A DNA stretch of 64,000 nt from Streptomyces soli (lineage in GTDB: Bacteria > Actinomycetota > Actinomycetes > Streptomycetales > Streptomycetaceae), in assembly GCF_003999195.1 (NCBI RefSeq), contig NZ_RJVR01000333.1, forward strand, positions 1 to 64,000, read 5' to 3'. Position numbers and translations under genes: made by a program. This document shows, piece after piece, positions 33,384 through 42,709 of the stretch. The notes below the pieces were generated by a model. It searched no databases. It saw only the letters and a program-made list of their open reading frames with translations, and was not told the DNA's origin. Each line of letters opens with the position of its first letter. The stretch's first letter is position 1.

Positions 33384-33905
33384 AGCCCTACCAGAGTAAT
33401 GGCCCCCGCCGCGCCGTCCGCCGCCGCGGGCCCCTTGCGGCCCCCTCCGGCGGGGCCTCCCCCGTCGGCGGCGGGCTTCTCCCACCCTCCCCCAGCCTTC
33501 GGCCGGTGGGGCACCTCCCAGCCGCCAGGCTGGGGGAGGACCCCCATCTCGCTTCGCTCGCCCGTTGCTCTCGACCGCAGCGGCGAGGCCTCTCGTGGGT
33601 GCTGCTCAAGATTGGCGTCTGCGGACCGCGCGCGGATAGCCGCCAACGGCGAGAACCACCCACAGGTGGCACCCGCACACGAACGAAACGCACGCCGTAG
33701 CGCAGCGACCGGCAGCCACCGACGGCAGGAAACCCCGCAAGGCACACCCGACCGGCAGCCACCGACGGCGGGAAGACCACTGGAGGCGGTGCTGTCAGGT
33801 GCGGGGAAGAACGCCGCAGGCGCAGCAGACCGGCAGCCGGAGACGGCAGGAAGCCCCGCAGGGGCGGCGGACCGTCAGCAGCAGCCGACAGCAAGGAGCA
33901 GGGCG
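33384..33905. repeat. Repeat-rich gap between mnmA and cysteine desulfurase
   Basis: No gene. 33480-33570 carries dispersed palindromic blocks shared with 24002-24368 and 15846-15867. From 33707 a degenerate unit recurs four times: GACCGGCAGCCACCGACGGC at 33707, again at 33750, GACCGGCAGCCGGAGACGGC at 33828, and a weaker copy at 33870. Translations are low-complexity and frame-independent, so I treat the region as non-coding. Confidence 0.6.
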
Positions 33906-35075
33906 CTACATCAGGCCGGCGCTGCGGGCGCGGGTGGCTACGGGGCCGATGGCGGCGGCGAGGGCGTCGATGTCGGACTGAGTGGAGGTGTGGCCCAGGG
34001 AGAAGCGGAGGGAGCCGCGGGCGAGGTCGGGGTCGGAACCAAGGGCCAGGAGGACGTGGCTGGGCTGGGGGACGCCGGCGGTGCAGGCGGAGCCGGTGGA
34101 GCATTCGATGCCCTGGGCATCGAGAAGCAGGAGCAGGGAGTCGCCTTCGCAGCCGGGGAAGGAGAAGTGGACGTTGGCGGGGAGGCGGCCCTCCGCAGAG
34201 GGGTCACCGTTCAGTACGGCGTCGGGGACGGCGGCGCGGACCTTGGCTATGAGATCGTCCCGCAGGGCGCCCACCTCCCGGGCGAACTCGGCCCGCCGCT
34301 TCGCGGCCAGCGTGCCGGCGACGGCGAAGGCGGCGATCGCGGGCACATCCAGCGTGCCGGAGCGTACGTTGCGCTCCTGACCGCCGCCGTGCAGCAGCGG
34401 CACCGGCGTCATCTCCCGGCGCAGGACGAGCGCGCCGACCCCGTACGGCCCGCCGACCTTGTGCCCGGTGACGGTCATCGCGTCGAGCCCGGACGCGGCG
34501 AAGTCGACCTCGACCTGGCCGAAGGCCTGCACCGCGTCGGAATGCAGCGGGACCTCGAACTCCTGGGCCACGGCGCTCAGTTCATTGACCGGCATGATCG
34601 TGCCGACCTCATTGTTGGCCCACATGACGATCGCCAGGGCGACGTCCCCCGGGTCACGGGCGATCGCCTCGCGCAGCGCTTCCGGGTGGACGCGTCCGTA
34701 CGGGTCGACGGGGAGCCACTCGACGCGCGCGCCCTCGTGCTCGGCGAGCCAGTCGACGGCGTCCAGCACCGCGTGGTGCTCGACGGGGCTGACGAGCACC
34801 CGGGTGCGGCGCGGGTCGGCGTCCCGGCGTGCCCAGTACAGGCCCTTGACCGCGAGGTTGTCGGCCTCAGTGCCGCCGCCGGTGAAGACGATCTCGCTGG
34901 GCCGGGCACCGAGCGCGGCGGCGAGGGATTCGCGGGACTCCTCGACCTGCCGCCGGGCGCGGCGGCCCGAGGCGTGGAGGGAGGAGGCGTTGCCCGTGAC
35001 GGCGAGCAGGTCGGTCATCGCCCGCACCGCCTCCGGCAGCATCGGAGTGGTGGCGGCGTGGTCGAAGTAGGCCAT
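33906..35075 (-). CDS. Cysteine desulfurase (NifS/IscS type)
   Basis: A 389-residue PLP enzyme. [17 protein letters not shown] start; EHHAVLD histidine loop; internal-aldimine Lys in [17 protein letters not shown]; catalytic Cys in [16 protein letters not shown]. It converts cysteine to alanine and delivers persulfide sulfur. With mnmA downstream it most likely supplies tRNA 2-thiouridine; a role in Fe-S assembly is possible but no isc/suf scaffold is nearby. The ATG start is next to the intergenic palindrome region. Confidence 0.93.
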   Translation of the reverse strand: MAYFDHAATTPMLPEAVRAMTDLLAVTGNASSLHASGRRARRQVEESRESLAAALGARPSEIVFTGGGTEADNLAVKGLYWARRDADPRRTRVLVSPVEHHAVLDAVDWLAEHEGARVEWLPVDPYGRVHPEALREAIARDPGDVALAIVMWANNEVGTIMPVNELSAVAQEFEVPLHSDAVQAFGQVEVDFAASGLDAMTVTGHKVGGPYGVGALVLRREMTPVPLLHGGGQERNVRSGTLDVPAIAAFAVAGTLAAKRRAEFAREVGALRDDLIAKVRAAVPDAVLNGDPSAEGRLPANVHFSFPGCEGDSLLLLLDAQGIECSTGSACTAGVPQPSHVLLALGSDPDLARGSLRFSLGHTSTQSDIDALAAAIGPVATRARSAGLM

Positions 35076-35177
35076 GATGACCCCGATTCTACGGGCGCGG
35101 ATCCGGCGCGCGACCCCCGGCGGGTCGCAGCCACGTGCCCGACAGGCAACAGCGGCGGGAGGTCCGGGGTCGCAGGG

Positions 35178-35278
35178 GTGGGGGTTCTGGACGCTCCGCA
35201 TATTTGTGTGCGGCATGCCGGGCAACGCGGCGAACGGCCCGTCACGCACGTAAATATGTCGGTCCAGGACCCCCAGCC
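35178..35278. repeat. Large interrupted palindrome upstream of cysteine desulfurase
   Basis: GGGGGTTCTGGAC (about 35180-35192) pairs with GTCCAGGACCCCC (about 35262-35274), and CCGCATATTT inside it pairs with AAATATGTCGG, leaving a 50-base centre that itself contains GTGCGG/CGCAC partners. Conserved-looking AT-rich CATATTT/AAATATG blocks stand out in this GC background. Confidence 0.65.
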
Positions 35279-35296
35279 CCGGAGGCCCCGGACCGG

Positions 35297-35342
35297 CGGC
35301 GGGCGGCGGGCGGCGGGCGGCGGGCGGCGGGCGGCGGGCGGC
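35297..35342. repeat. Seven-base tandem repeat (GGCGGGC)n
   Basis: About six copies of GGCGGGC run without interruption to the stop codon side of the TRIC gene. Each copy has a G-run of three, so the tract can fold as a G-quadruplex on the plus strand. Copy number is probably variable. Confidence 0.85.
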
Positions 35343-35345
35343 GAC

Positions 35346-36023
35346 TCACACTTCCTCCGCCACCGTACTCCTGCGGTGCCACGCCCTCGGCGCCCGCCAG
35401 TGAAAGCGCATCGCCAGCAGCCGCAGCCCAAAGGCGCAGATCACGGCCACCACGCCGGTGGCCGGCGTCAGTGCGTCGAAGTGGATCAGCACGACGACCA
35501 TCGTGGCCCCGACCATCGCCGGCACGGCGTACAGGTCCCGGTCCCAGCGCAGCAGCGACGGCACGTCATTGCCGAGCAGATCGCGCAGCACGCCCCCGCC
35601 CACGGCCGTCGCCAGGCCGAGGGTCGCGGAGGCGGTGAGGTTGAGCCCGTAGTCGTACGCCTTGATCGTGCCGCTCACGCAGAACAGGCCGAGGCCTGCG
35701 GCGTCGAAGACGTTGATCGTGGTGTTGATGCGCTCCACCTCGGGGTGGAGGAAGAACACCACCGCCGTCGCAATCAGCGGCGTGACGAAGTACCCCTGAT
35801 CGGTGAACGCCGCCGGCGGCACGGCCCCGATGATCAGATCCCGGATCAGCCCGCCCCCGAGCGCGGTGACCTCGGCGAGTACGGCGAGGCCGAAGACGTC
35901 GAAGTTCTTGCGAACCGCGAGCAGCGCCCCGGAGATCGCGAAGACGAAGATCCCGGCGAGGTCCAGGGCGTGCTGAACGAATTGGCTGAACAGATCGGTT
36001 GGCACGGAGTGATTCTTCCCCAC
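35346..36023 (-). CDS. TRIC cation channel family (YicG/UPF0126) membrane protein
   Basis: A 225-residue protein with seven hydrophobic helices in two repeats of three plus one. Each repeat carries a Gly-rich kinked helix: ALGGGLIRDLIIGAVPPAAF in the first and VGGGVLRDLLGNDVPSLLRW in the second, the family hallmark. Prokaryotic TRIC proteins conduct K+; a glycine uptake role has been proposed for some homologues. The GTG start used here has an alternative GTG six codons later. Confidence 0.9.
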   Translation of the reverse strand: MGKNHSVPTDLFSQFVQHALDLAGIFVFAISGALLAVRKNFDVFGLAVLAEVTALGGGLIRDLIIGAVPPAAFTDQGYFVTPLIATAVVFFLHPEVERINTTINVFDAAGLGLFCVSGTIKAYDYGLNLTASATLGLATAVGGGVLRDLLGNDVPSLLRWDRDLYAVPAMVGATMVVVLIHFDALTPATGVVAVICAFGLRLLAMRFHWRAPRAWHRRSTVAEEV

Positions 36024-36112
36024 CCCGCCCCTCCAGTCCGTCCTCGAACGCCAGACGGACTGGAGGTGGGCGGGACGGGTGGGAACAACTCAGGCGGAGG
36101 TCAACCGGAGGT

Positions 36113-37195
36113 CTACGCGCTTTCGACGCTCTTGCCGCCTGTGGCCGCCGTGGCAGACGTCTCCCCCGGCGCCTGATCCGGCGCATTCTCCGGGTGATGG
36201 CACGCGACGCGGTGGCCGGCCGCCGGGGTCAGGGCGATCAGCGGCGGCTCAACGGTGCGGCAGACCTCGGTCGCTTTCCAGCAGCGCGTGTGGAAGCGGC
36301 AGCCTGACGGCGGCGAGATCGGCGACGGGACGTCGCCGGTGAGCAGGATCCGCTTGCGCTGGGTGCGCCTCTTGGGGTCCGGCACCGGCACCGCGGACAT
36401 CAGCGCGGTCGTGTACGGGTGCATCGGCTTGCCGTACAGACTCTCGCGGTCCGCGATCTCGACGATCTTGCCGAGATACATGACCGCGATACGGTCGGAG
36501 ACGTGCCGGATGACCGACAGGTCGTGCGCGATGATCACGTAGGTGAGCCCGAGCTCGCTCTGCAGGTCGTCCAGCAGGTTCACCACCTGCGCCTGGATGG
36601 ACACATCCAGCGCCGAGACCGGCTCGTCCGCGACCACCAGCTTCGGCTTGAGCGCCAGCGCCCGTGCGATGCCGATGCGCTGCCGCTGGCCGCCAGAGAA
36701 CTCGTGCGGGTAGCGGTTGTAGTGCTCGGGGCTGAGTCCCACCAGTTCGAGAAGGTCCTGGACAGCCTTCTTGGTGCCGTGCTCCGTCTCCACCTTCTGC
36801 AGCCGGAACGGGGCGCTGACGATGGTGCCGACCGTGTGCCGCGGGTTCAGCGAGGAATACGGGTCCTGGAAGATCATCTGTACGTCGCGCCGCCTCGGGC
36901 GCATCGCGGACGTGCCGAGGTGGGTGATGTCCCGGCCCTCGAACTCGATCTTTCCGCCGGTCGGTTCGAGCAGCCGGGTGATCAGCCGGCCCATGGTGGA
37001 CTTGCCGCAGCCCGACTCGCCCACCACGCCCAGCGTTTCACCGGGCATGACCTCGAAGTCGAGTCCGTCAACGGCCTTGACGGCGCCGACCTGGCGGCGC
37101 AGCACTCCTTTGGTGATCGGGAAGTGCTTGACCAGGCCGCTCACTTTGAGCAGCGGCTCTGCCCCCTCGGCGGTCGTCTGCTGGGGGATCGTCAT
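36113..37195 (-). CDS. Oligopeptide/dipeptide ABC transporter ATP-binding protein (OppF/DppF type)
   Basis: A 360-residue ATPase. Walker [17 protein letters not shown]-loop [17 protein letters not shown], signature [19 protein letters not shown], Walker [14 protein letters not shown]-loop IIAHDLSV, and the C-terminal peptide-transporter extension with its Cys-rich metal site ([15 protein letters not shown]). A GTG at 37210 overlapping the previous stop (GTGA) is an alternative start five codons upstream. Last gene of the operon. Confidence 0.93.
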   Translation of the reverse strand: MTIPQQTTAEGAEPLLKVSGLVKHFPITKGVLRRQVGAVKAVDGLDFEVMPGETLGVVGESGCGKSTMGRLITRLLEPTGGKIEFEGRDITHLGTSAMRPRRRDVQMIFQDPYSSLNPRHTVGTIVSAPFRLQKVETEHGTKKAVQDLLELVGLSPEHYNRYPHEFSGGQRQRIGIARALALKPKLVVADEPVSALDVSIQAQVVNLLDDLQSELGLTYVIIAHDLSVIRHVSDRIAVMYLGKIVEIADRESLYGKPMHPYTTALMSAVPVPDPKRRTQRKRILLTGDVPSPISPPSGCRFHTRCWKATEVCRTVEPPLIALTPAAGHRVACHHPENAPDQAPGETSATAATGGKSVESA

Positions 37196-37206
37196 CTCCT
37201 GGCCTT

Positions 37207-38313
37207 TCACAGCTTCGGCGCAATCTCTTCGGTCCAGATGCGCTCCCGGTCCGCCTTGCCCAGGTGACAGGCGGCAAGGTGCCGGCTGCCGACCTCGCGC
37301 AGTTCGGGGACGACGGTCTGGCTGGCGCCCTCGGTGAGGTCCGTGTACGGGCAGCGCGGGTGGAAGGCACAGCCGGAGGGCAGGTTGATCAGGCTGGGCG
37401 GGGAGCCCTTGACCGGGTTGAGCCGGTCAGTGCGCTCGCGGTCGAGCCGCGGCATGGACCCCAGCAGGCCCCAGGTGTACGGGTGCTGGGGCTGCTCGAA
37501 GATGGTCTCGGAGGGGCCCCGCTCGATGCACCTGCCGCCGTACATCACGAGGATGTCGTCGGCGAGTTCGGCGACCACACCGAGGTCGTGGGTGATGATG
37601 ATGACCGCGGAGCCGAACTCCTTCTGCAGGTCCCGGATCAGGTCCAGGATCTGCGCCTGGACGGTGACGTCCAGAGCGGTGGTCGGCTCGTCGGCGATCA
37701 GCAACGAGGGGTCGTTGACCAGCGCCATCGCGATCATCGCGCGCTGCCGCATGCCACCGGAGAACTGGTGCGGGTAGTCGTCCACCCGCCGGTCGGGCTG
37801 CGGGATGCCGACCCGGTCGAGCATCTCGATCGTCCGCTTGCGGGCCTCTTTCTTGCTCGCGGACGGATGGTGCACCCGGTACGCCTCGATGATCTGCTGC
37901 CCCACGCTGAAGAAGGGGTGCATCGCGGTGAGCGGATCCTGGAAGATCATGGCCATCTTCTGGCCGCGCAGATCCCGCACCCGGGCGGCGTCGGCGGAGA
38001 TCAGCTCCTCGCCGTCCAGCCAGACCTCGCCACTGATCCGGGCGTTGCGGCTGCGGTTGGAGCCGACCCGGTGCAGGCCGAGGATCGACAGCGAGGTGAC
38101 GGACTTGCCGGAGCCGGACTCGCCGACGATGCCGAGGGTCTTGCCCTTCTCCAGGGTGAAGGACAGCCCGTCGACGGACTTGACCACACCGTCGTCGGTC
38201 GGGAAGTGCACCTTGAGGTCGCGTACGGAGAGGAATTCCGACGGGGCGTCGGTGGGCCGTTCCTCCGTGGGCTCCATGTCTGCGGCGGCGGAGGTCTTGG
38301 TCAGCTTGCTCAT
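37207..38313 (-). CDS. Oligopeptide/dipeptide ABC transporter ATP-binding protein (OppD/DppD type)
   Basis: A 368-residue ATPase partner of the preceding entry. An N-terminal 27-residue extension is followed by Walker [21 protein letters not shown]-loop [18 protein letters not shown], signature [18 protein letters not shown], Walker [13 protein letters not shown], and the C-terminal CAFHPRCPY metal loop. Its ATG overlaps the permease stop (ATGA). Together the two ATPases drive import. Confidence 0.93.
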   Translation of the reverse strand: MSKLTKTSAAADMEPTEERPTDAPSEFLSVRDLKVHFPTDDGVVKSVDGLSFTLEKGKTLGIVGESGSGKSVTSLSILGLHRVGSNRSRNARISGEVWLDGEELISADAARVRDLRGQKMAMIFQDPLTAMHPFFSVGQQIIEAYRVHHPSASKKEARKRTIEMLDRVGIPQPDRRVDDYPHQFSGGMRQRAMIAMALVNDPSLLIADEPTTALDVTVQAQILDLIRDLQKEFGSAVIIITHDLGVVAELADDILVMYGGRCIERGPSETIFEQPQHPYTWGLLGSMPRLDRERTDRLNPVKGSPPSLINLPSGCAFHPRCPYTDLTEGASQTVVPELREVGSRHLAACHLGKADRERIWTEEIAPKL

Positions 38314-39308
38314 CCGAGCCTCACCCGGGGATCGACGACGGCGTAGAGGAGGTCAACCACAAGGTTGGCCATGATGACAAAGAAGGCGGCGAAGAGAGTG
38401 ACCCCCAGGATGACCGGCAGGTCGCTCTGGCTGATCGCCTGCACCGCCTCATAGCCGAGGCCACGAAGGTCGAAGGTCTTCTCGGTGAGCACCGCGCCAC
38501 CGATCAGCGCTCCGATGTCGAGCCCGAAGACGGTGAGGATCGGGGTCATCGTGGAGCGCAGCGCGTGCTTTCCGATGACCTTGTTCTCCTTCAGGCCCTT
38601 GGCCCGCGCGGTGCGGATGTAGTCCTCGCCCAGGACTTCGAGCAGCGTCGCGCGGGTGAGCCTCGCGTAGGTCGCGGCGTACAGGAAGGCGAGGGTGATC
38701 CAGGGCAGGATCAGGTTCCGCGCCCATTCGACGGGGTCGTCCGTGAAGTTGACGTAGTTGTTGGGCAACCAGCCGAGCGTGTTCACGAAGATGGACAGCG
38801 CCAGCAGGCCGGTGAAGTAGATCGGCAGCGAGACACCGGCCAGGGCCGTCACCATGGTGGCCCGGTCCAGGACCGAACGCCGGCGCAAGGCCGAGACGAT
38901 GCCAGTGCCAGTGCCGACGACCAGCCAGATGACCGAGGCTCCGGAGGCGAGCGAGAGGGTGACCGGCAGCCGGTCCAGCAGCAGGGGCCAGACCTCCTGC
39001 TCGGTCTTGAAGGAGTAGCCGAAGCAGGGCGCCGAGCAGTGCGTGACGTCGGTGCCCTGGCTGTAGTCCCGCCCGACGAACAGGCCTTTCAGGAACAGGA
39101 AATACTGCTCGGCGATCGACTTGTCGAGGCCCATCTTGTGGCGGATGCCTTCGACGGCGGCCTTGTCGGCGATCTTTCCGACGTAGAGCAGGGCCGGGTC
39201 GCTGCCGGTGAGTTTCGGCACCATGAAGAAGATGCCGAAGGTGATCGCGGAGACCACCAGCAGCAGGACGGCCACGTTGACGAGCCGTCGGATGAGATAC
39301 ACGAGCAC
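38310..39308 (-). CDS. Oligopeptide/dipeptide ABC transporter permease (OppB/DppB type)
   Basis: A 332-residue permease with six helices: the N-terminal YLIRRLVNVAVLLLVVSAIT, a long outer loop with a Cys pair (HCSAPCFGYSF), then the BPD_transp_1 domain with the EAA loop EDYIRTARAKGLKENKVIGK. The GTG start lies 16 bases from the strong hairpin at 39324. Overlaps the next gene by ATGA. Confidence 0.92.
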   Translation of the reverse strand: MLVYLIRRLVNVAVLLLVVSAITFGIFFMVPKLTGSDPALLYVGKIADKAAVEGIRHKMGLDKSIAEQYFLFLKGLFVGRDYSQGTDVTHCSAPCFGYSFKTEQEVWPLLLDRLPVTLSLASGASVIWLVVGTGTGIVSALRRRSVLDRATMVTALAGVSLPIYFTGLLALSIFVNTLGWLPNNYVNFTDDPVEWARNLILPWITLAFLYAATYARLTRATLLEVLGEDYIRTARAKGLKENKVIGKHALRSTMTPILTVFGLDIGALIGGAVLTEKTFDLRGLGYEAVQAISQSDLPVILGVTLFAAFFVIMANLVVDLLYAVVDPRVRLG

Positions 39309-39323
39309 TGCTCTCGGCCCTGC

Positions 39324-39367
39324 CCGGGGCCGCCGGAGCCTCCTGCGGGAGTCTCCGGCGGCCCCGG
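39324..39367 (-). terminator. Perfect 15-bp hairpin between substrate-binding protein and permease genes
   Basis: CCGGGGCCGCCGGAG (39324-39338) pairs perfectly with 39353-39367 around a 14-base loop. It lies within the transcript, 71 bases after the binding-protein stop. It may act as a partial terminator or mRNA 3' stabiliser that makes the binding protein more abundant than the membrane subunits. Confidence 0.75.
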
Positions 39368-39438
39368 CGGGGGCCTTCACCTGCCCTTCGGGACTAGCTG
39401 TACGAACTACTGCTTGTTACGTGGCTTGGCGGCGGGGG

Positions 39439-41190
39439 TCACTTGCCGTCGCTGACGCCCAGGGCCTGGAAGTCGACCTCACCGAACGCCTCCTGGACGA
39501 AGACGTTGGTCAGCCGCGGGTTGCGGTAGTTCAGCGCCTTGTCCGCGACGATCGGCAGGTAGTAGGCACCGTCTATCACCTTGTGGTTGATCTTCTGGTA
39601 GATCGCGGCGGCGGCAGCGGGGTCGGTCAGGCCGGCGGCCTCGTCGAACCAACCCTTGATCTGCGGGTCGTTGATCTCGGAGAAGTTGTTGTTACCGCTC
39701 TGAAGGATGAAGCGACCGTCGACCAGCGGCTGCAGGAAGCCGGAGCCGTTCGGGTAGTCGGCGCCCCAGCCCATGACGACCAGGCCGTAGCCCTTGTTCT
39801 TGACCACGGACGGCGAACCGATGACCGAGGCTATGAGCTTGCCGTCGTACTGGTCGATGTTGGCGGTGATGCCCACGGCCTTCAGCGAGGCCTGCAGGGC
39901 CACCGCGGAGTTGACTTCCTTGGGCTTGTTGTTGCGGACCGCGATGGTTGTGCTGAAGCCGTTGGGCTTGCCGCAGGCCGCGAGCTCTTGCTTGGCCTGG
40001 GCGACCTGGGCCTTGCCCTTGGTCAGGTTGAACGGGTCGTAGTTGTCCGAACCGAGGATGTTCGGCGGCAGCATGTTGCCGTATGTCGAGCCGGCCACAG
40101 AACCACCGCGGGCGGTCTGCAGGTCGGTCGTGTTGGCCGCGTACAGGACGGCCTTGCGGCAGTGGATGTTGTCGAAGGGTGCGACCTTCGGGACGACCGA
40201 GACGTAACGGATGAAGCCGTTGTACGGGTCGTCCGTGTTCGCCTTGAGCTTCGGGTCCTGGAGGACCTTGATCTGCGCGTTCTGCGACAGGCCGGTCTGG
40301 CTCTCGTCGATGTCGGCCTTGCCGCTGAGCAGGTTGGCGTCCATCTGGTCCGGGTTGGTCGTGATGGTCAGCGTGACCTTGTCGGGAAGCGCCTTGCGGA
40401 ACGGGTCGGTGCTCTGGCTCCACTGGGAGTTGCGGACCAGGACGACCGACTTGCCGGGCTCGTACGACTGGAACTTGTACGGGCCGGAGGAGACCGGCTT
40501 CTGGCCGTACTGGGCACCGGTGTCCAGCTTCTGCGGGACCGGCGAGGCACTGCCCATGGCAAGCAGGTACGGGAAGCTGGAGTCGGCCTTGGCCAGCTTG
40601 AAGACGATGGTCGAGTCGTCCGGCGTCAGGACGGACTTCAGACCGAGCTTGTCCGGGGACTTGTCCTTGTACGGGCCGGGGTACTTCTGGCCCTGGTCCA
40701 GCTCATTGACCAGATAGGTCGGGCCGCCATTGACGACGTCCTGCGCGAAGGGACGCTCGATGCCGTACTTGATGTCCTTGGACGTGATGGGCGAGCCATC
40801 CTCGAACTTCAGGCCGCTGCGCAGCTTGAAGGTGTAGGTCTTGCCGTCCGAGGAGATCTGCGGCTGAGCCGATGCCAGGTCCGGGACGAGCTTGAGGCCG
40901 TCCGCACCGGCCTTGGCGTCGTACGCGAGCAGGGTACGCGCGTAGAAGCGCTCCATGTTCCAGACGGATGCGTAGTAGGCACGCCCCGGGTCCCAGGAGT
41001 CGGCGTCCGAGGTCGTCCAGAGATTGAGCGTGCCACCCTTCTTGTCGGACGCGTTGATGATCTTCGTCGCGGCGGCGTTGAAGCCGGCACCCTTGGTGCT
41101 CGTACCGCCGCCCTTACCGCCGCACGCGGCCGCGGTCAGTGCCATCACAGCGACGAGGCCGGTCGCCGCGAGTGTCCTACTGCGGGTCAT
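39439..41190 (-). CDS. Oligopeptide/dipeptide ABC transporter substrate-binding lipoprotein
   Basis: A 583-residue SBP_bac_5 family lipoprotein: signal MTRSRTLAATGLVAVMALTA with lipobox TAAAC, a short Gly linker, then LNLWTTSDADSWDPGRAYYA, TYTFKLRSGLKFEDGSPITS, DIKYGIERPFA and the C-terminal lobe. It captures peptides (or another ligand; the family is broad) at the outer membrane face. ATG follows AGGAGG. Second gene of the operon, after the OppC-type permease. Confidence 0.93.
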   Translation of the reverse strand: MTRSRTLAATGLVAVMALTAAACGGKGGGTSTKGAGFNAAATKIINASDKKGGTLNLWTTSDADSWDPGRAYYASVWNMERFYARTLLAYDAKAGADGLKLVPDLASAQPQISSDGKTYTFKLRSGLKFEDGSPITSKDIKYGIERPFAQDVVNGGPTYLVNELDQGQKYPGPYKDKSPDKLGLKSVLTPDDSTIVFKLAKADSSFPYLLAMGSASPVPQKLDTGAQYGQKPVSSGPYKFQSYEPGKSVVLVRNSQWSQSTDPFRKALPDKVTLTITTNPDQMDANLLSGKADIDESQTGLSQNAQIKVLQDPKLKANTDDPYNGFIRYVSVVPKVAPFDNIHCRKAVLYAANTTDLQTARGGSVAGSTYGNMLPPNILGSDNYDPFNLTKGKAQVAQAKQELAACGKPNGFSTTIAVRNNKPKEVNSAVALQASLKAVGITANIDQYDGKLIASVIGSPSVVKNKGYGLVVMGWGADYPNGSGFLQPLVDGRFILQSGNNNFSEINDPQIKGWFDEAAGLTDPAAAAAIYQKINHKVIDGAYYLPIVADKALNYRNPRLTNVFVQEAFGEVDFQALGVSDGK

Positions 41191-41327
41191 CGGTATGAAT
41201 CCTCCTGATAGTCGCGGTCCGTCGGACGGACCGCCGGGGCAAATGAGTGACCCCGGGGCTGGGGCGTCCGGCCGGATCACCCGGTGGTGCAGTGCCTGCT
41301 CGGACGGGGTGTGACACGGAACGCGGT

Positions 41328-42317
41328 TCAGCTGCCCTTCGGGTCGAGTGCGTCCCGAAGGCCGTCGCCGAAGAGGTTGAAGGCGAGCACGGTGATGAAG
41401 ATCGCGAGACCTGGAACCACCATGTAAGTGGGGTCTGCCTGGTAGATGTTGACCGCATCGGAGAGCATCTGGCCCCACGAGGGAGTCGGCGGCTTCACAC
41501 CCGCGCCAAGGAAGCTCAGCGCCGCCTCGTTGAGGATGTTGGTCGGGATGATCAGCGTCGTGTACACCAGCACGGGGGCGACCAGGTTCGGCAGCAGTTC
41601 GCGCAGCAGGATGTGGACGCTGCCCGCGCCGAGGCTCTTGGACGCCTCGACGAACTCGCGTTCGCGCAGCGACAGGGCCTGGCCTCGCACGATGCGGCCG
41701 ATGTACGGCCAGCCGAAGAAGCCGATGACGATGATCAGGATGGCCATCCGGACACCCGTACCGGTCAAGCCGAGCAGGCTGTCGGGCATCACCGACACCA
41801 GCGCGATGGTGAACAGCAGTTGGGGGAAGGCCAGCAGCAGGTCCATGACCCGGCTGATCGCGGCGTCGATCCAGCCGCCGAAGTAGCCGGCGGCGACACC
41901 CAGCAGCACCCCGATGCTCACCGAGACCGCCGCCGACAGGAAGGCCACGATCAGCGAGATTCGCGCACCGTAGAGGACCCGGCTGAAGACATCACGTCCG
42001 AAGGTGGGGTCGACACCGAGCAGGTAGTTCCACGACATACCGCCGAAGGCACCCTTGGGCACGCCCAGGTCGGGATTGATCTGGTCGGGGTGGAACTGGT
42101 CCGGCGGGTGCCCGAAGAGGCTGGTCAGTACGGGGGCGAAGATCGCCGCCAGGATGAGCAGCAGAACGATCGCGCCGCCTGCCAGGGCTACCTTGTCGCG
42201 CTTCAGGCGGTCCCAGGCGATGCGTCCGGGTGACCGGCCCTCGATGGCCTTGACGGGCCCGGCGACGTCGGTCAGTGCCGTCTCGGCGGCAGCGGTGTCG
42301 TGCAGCGGTGCTGTCAT
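41328..42317 (-). CDS. Oligopeptide/dipeptide ABC transporter permease (OppC/DppC type)
   Basis: A 329-residue permease. A cytoplasmic tail and OppC N-terminal domain (RLKRDKVALAGGAIVLLLIL) lead to the LLGVDPTFGRDVFSRVLYGA loop and a BPD_transp_1 domain with EFVEASKSLGAGSVHILLRE as the EAA loop. ATG follows GAGGAGAG. First gene of oppC-SBP-oppB-oppD-oppF; 137 bases separate it from the binding-protein gene. Confidence 0.92.
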   Translation of the reverse strand: MTAPLHDTAAAETALTDVAGPVKAIEGRSPGRIAWDRLKRDKVALAGGAIVLLLILAAIFAPVLTSLFGHPPDQFHPDQINPDLGVPKGAFGGMSWNYLLGVDPTFGRDVFSRVLYGARISLIVAFLSAAVSVSIGVLLGVAAGYFGGWIDAAISRVMDLLLAFPQLLFTIALVSVMPDSLLGLTGTGVRMAILIIVIGFFGWPYIGRIVRGQALSLREREFVEASKSLGAGSVHILLRELLPNLVAPVLVYTTLIIPTNILNEAALSFLGAGVKPPTPSWGQMLSDAVNIYQADPTYMVVPGLAIFITVLAFNLFGDGLRDALDPKGS

Positions 42318-42709
42318 CTCTCCTCGCGCATCCCCCTGCCGGCGGTGGCCGACTTGCCTTTGGTCGGCCGCCCGGGTCGACGGAGCGGGCCGACACTGTC
42401 GGGCGGAGCTCTTTGGCTGAACTGGTGATGATTCGGTGGTTGAGTCGTCAAGGCGACATAGAAACCTATGAGCCGCCTTGGGCCGTGAGTCTTCATGGCC
42501 TGCCTGATCAGACGCCAGATGCAGCAGGGAAGCGATGCGCAACTGTGATGTCGTCACAGATGCTTTATTTCCGGACCGTTGCCTTCCGTGAACATCCGAC
42601 TCATCGCCGGCCCGACAATTCCCAATTTCCCCTTATTACCGGGCATTCAGCCCACAAGCGCACAGAGCGGTGGCCCCACAGGGGGTTACCTGCCGGGCAC
42701 CGCCCATGG
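42318..42709 (-). promoter_or_regulatory. ABC operon promoter region with CTGTGA-N5-TCACAG palindrome
   Basis: The 392 bases upstream of the oppC-type gene hold no gene. At 42543-42559 a perfect palindrome CTGTGA TGTCG TCACAG stands out, 226 bases before the start. It resembles a Crp/Fnr-type or GntR-type operator but with a 5-base spacer instead of the 6 of Crp. A TTGACG (minus strand, near 42446) has no good -10 partner. The stretch 42560-42680 is AT-richer. Confidence 0.5.

Noticed and set aside
33707-33905. Possible CRISPR array
   Set aside because: Only four degenerate copies, uneven spacers, no cas genes anywhere in the window.
32844-36176. A 1110-codon plus-strand frame spanning mnmA, the repeat gap, the desulfurase and the TRIC gene
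   Set aside because: Crosses three well-supported minus-strand genes and a repeat region; composition is biased Arg/Ala/Gly.
42543-42559. Crp binding site
   Set aside because: Spacer is 5 bases rather than 6, so I list it only as an unassigned operator candidate.
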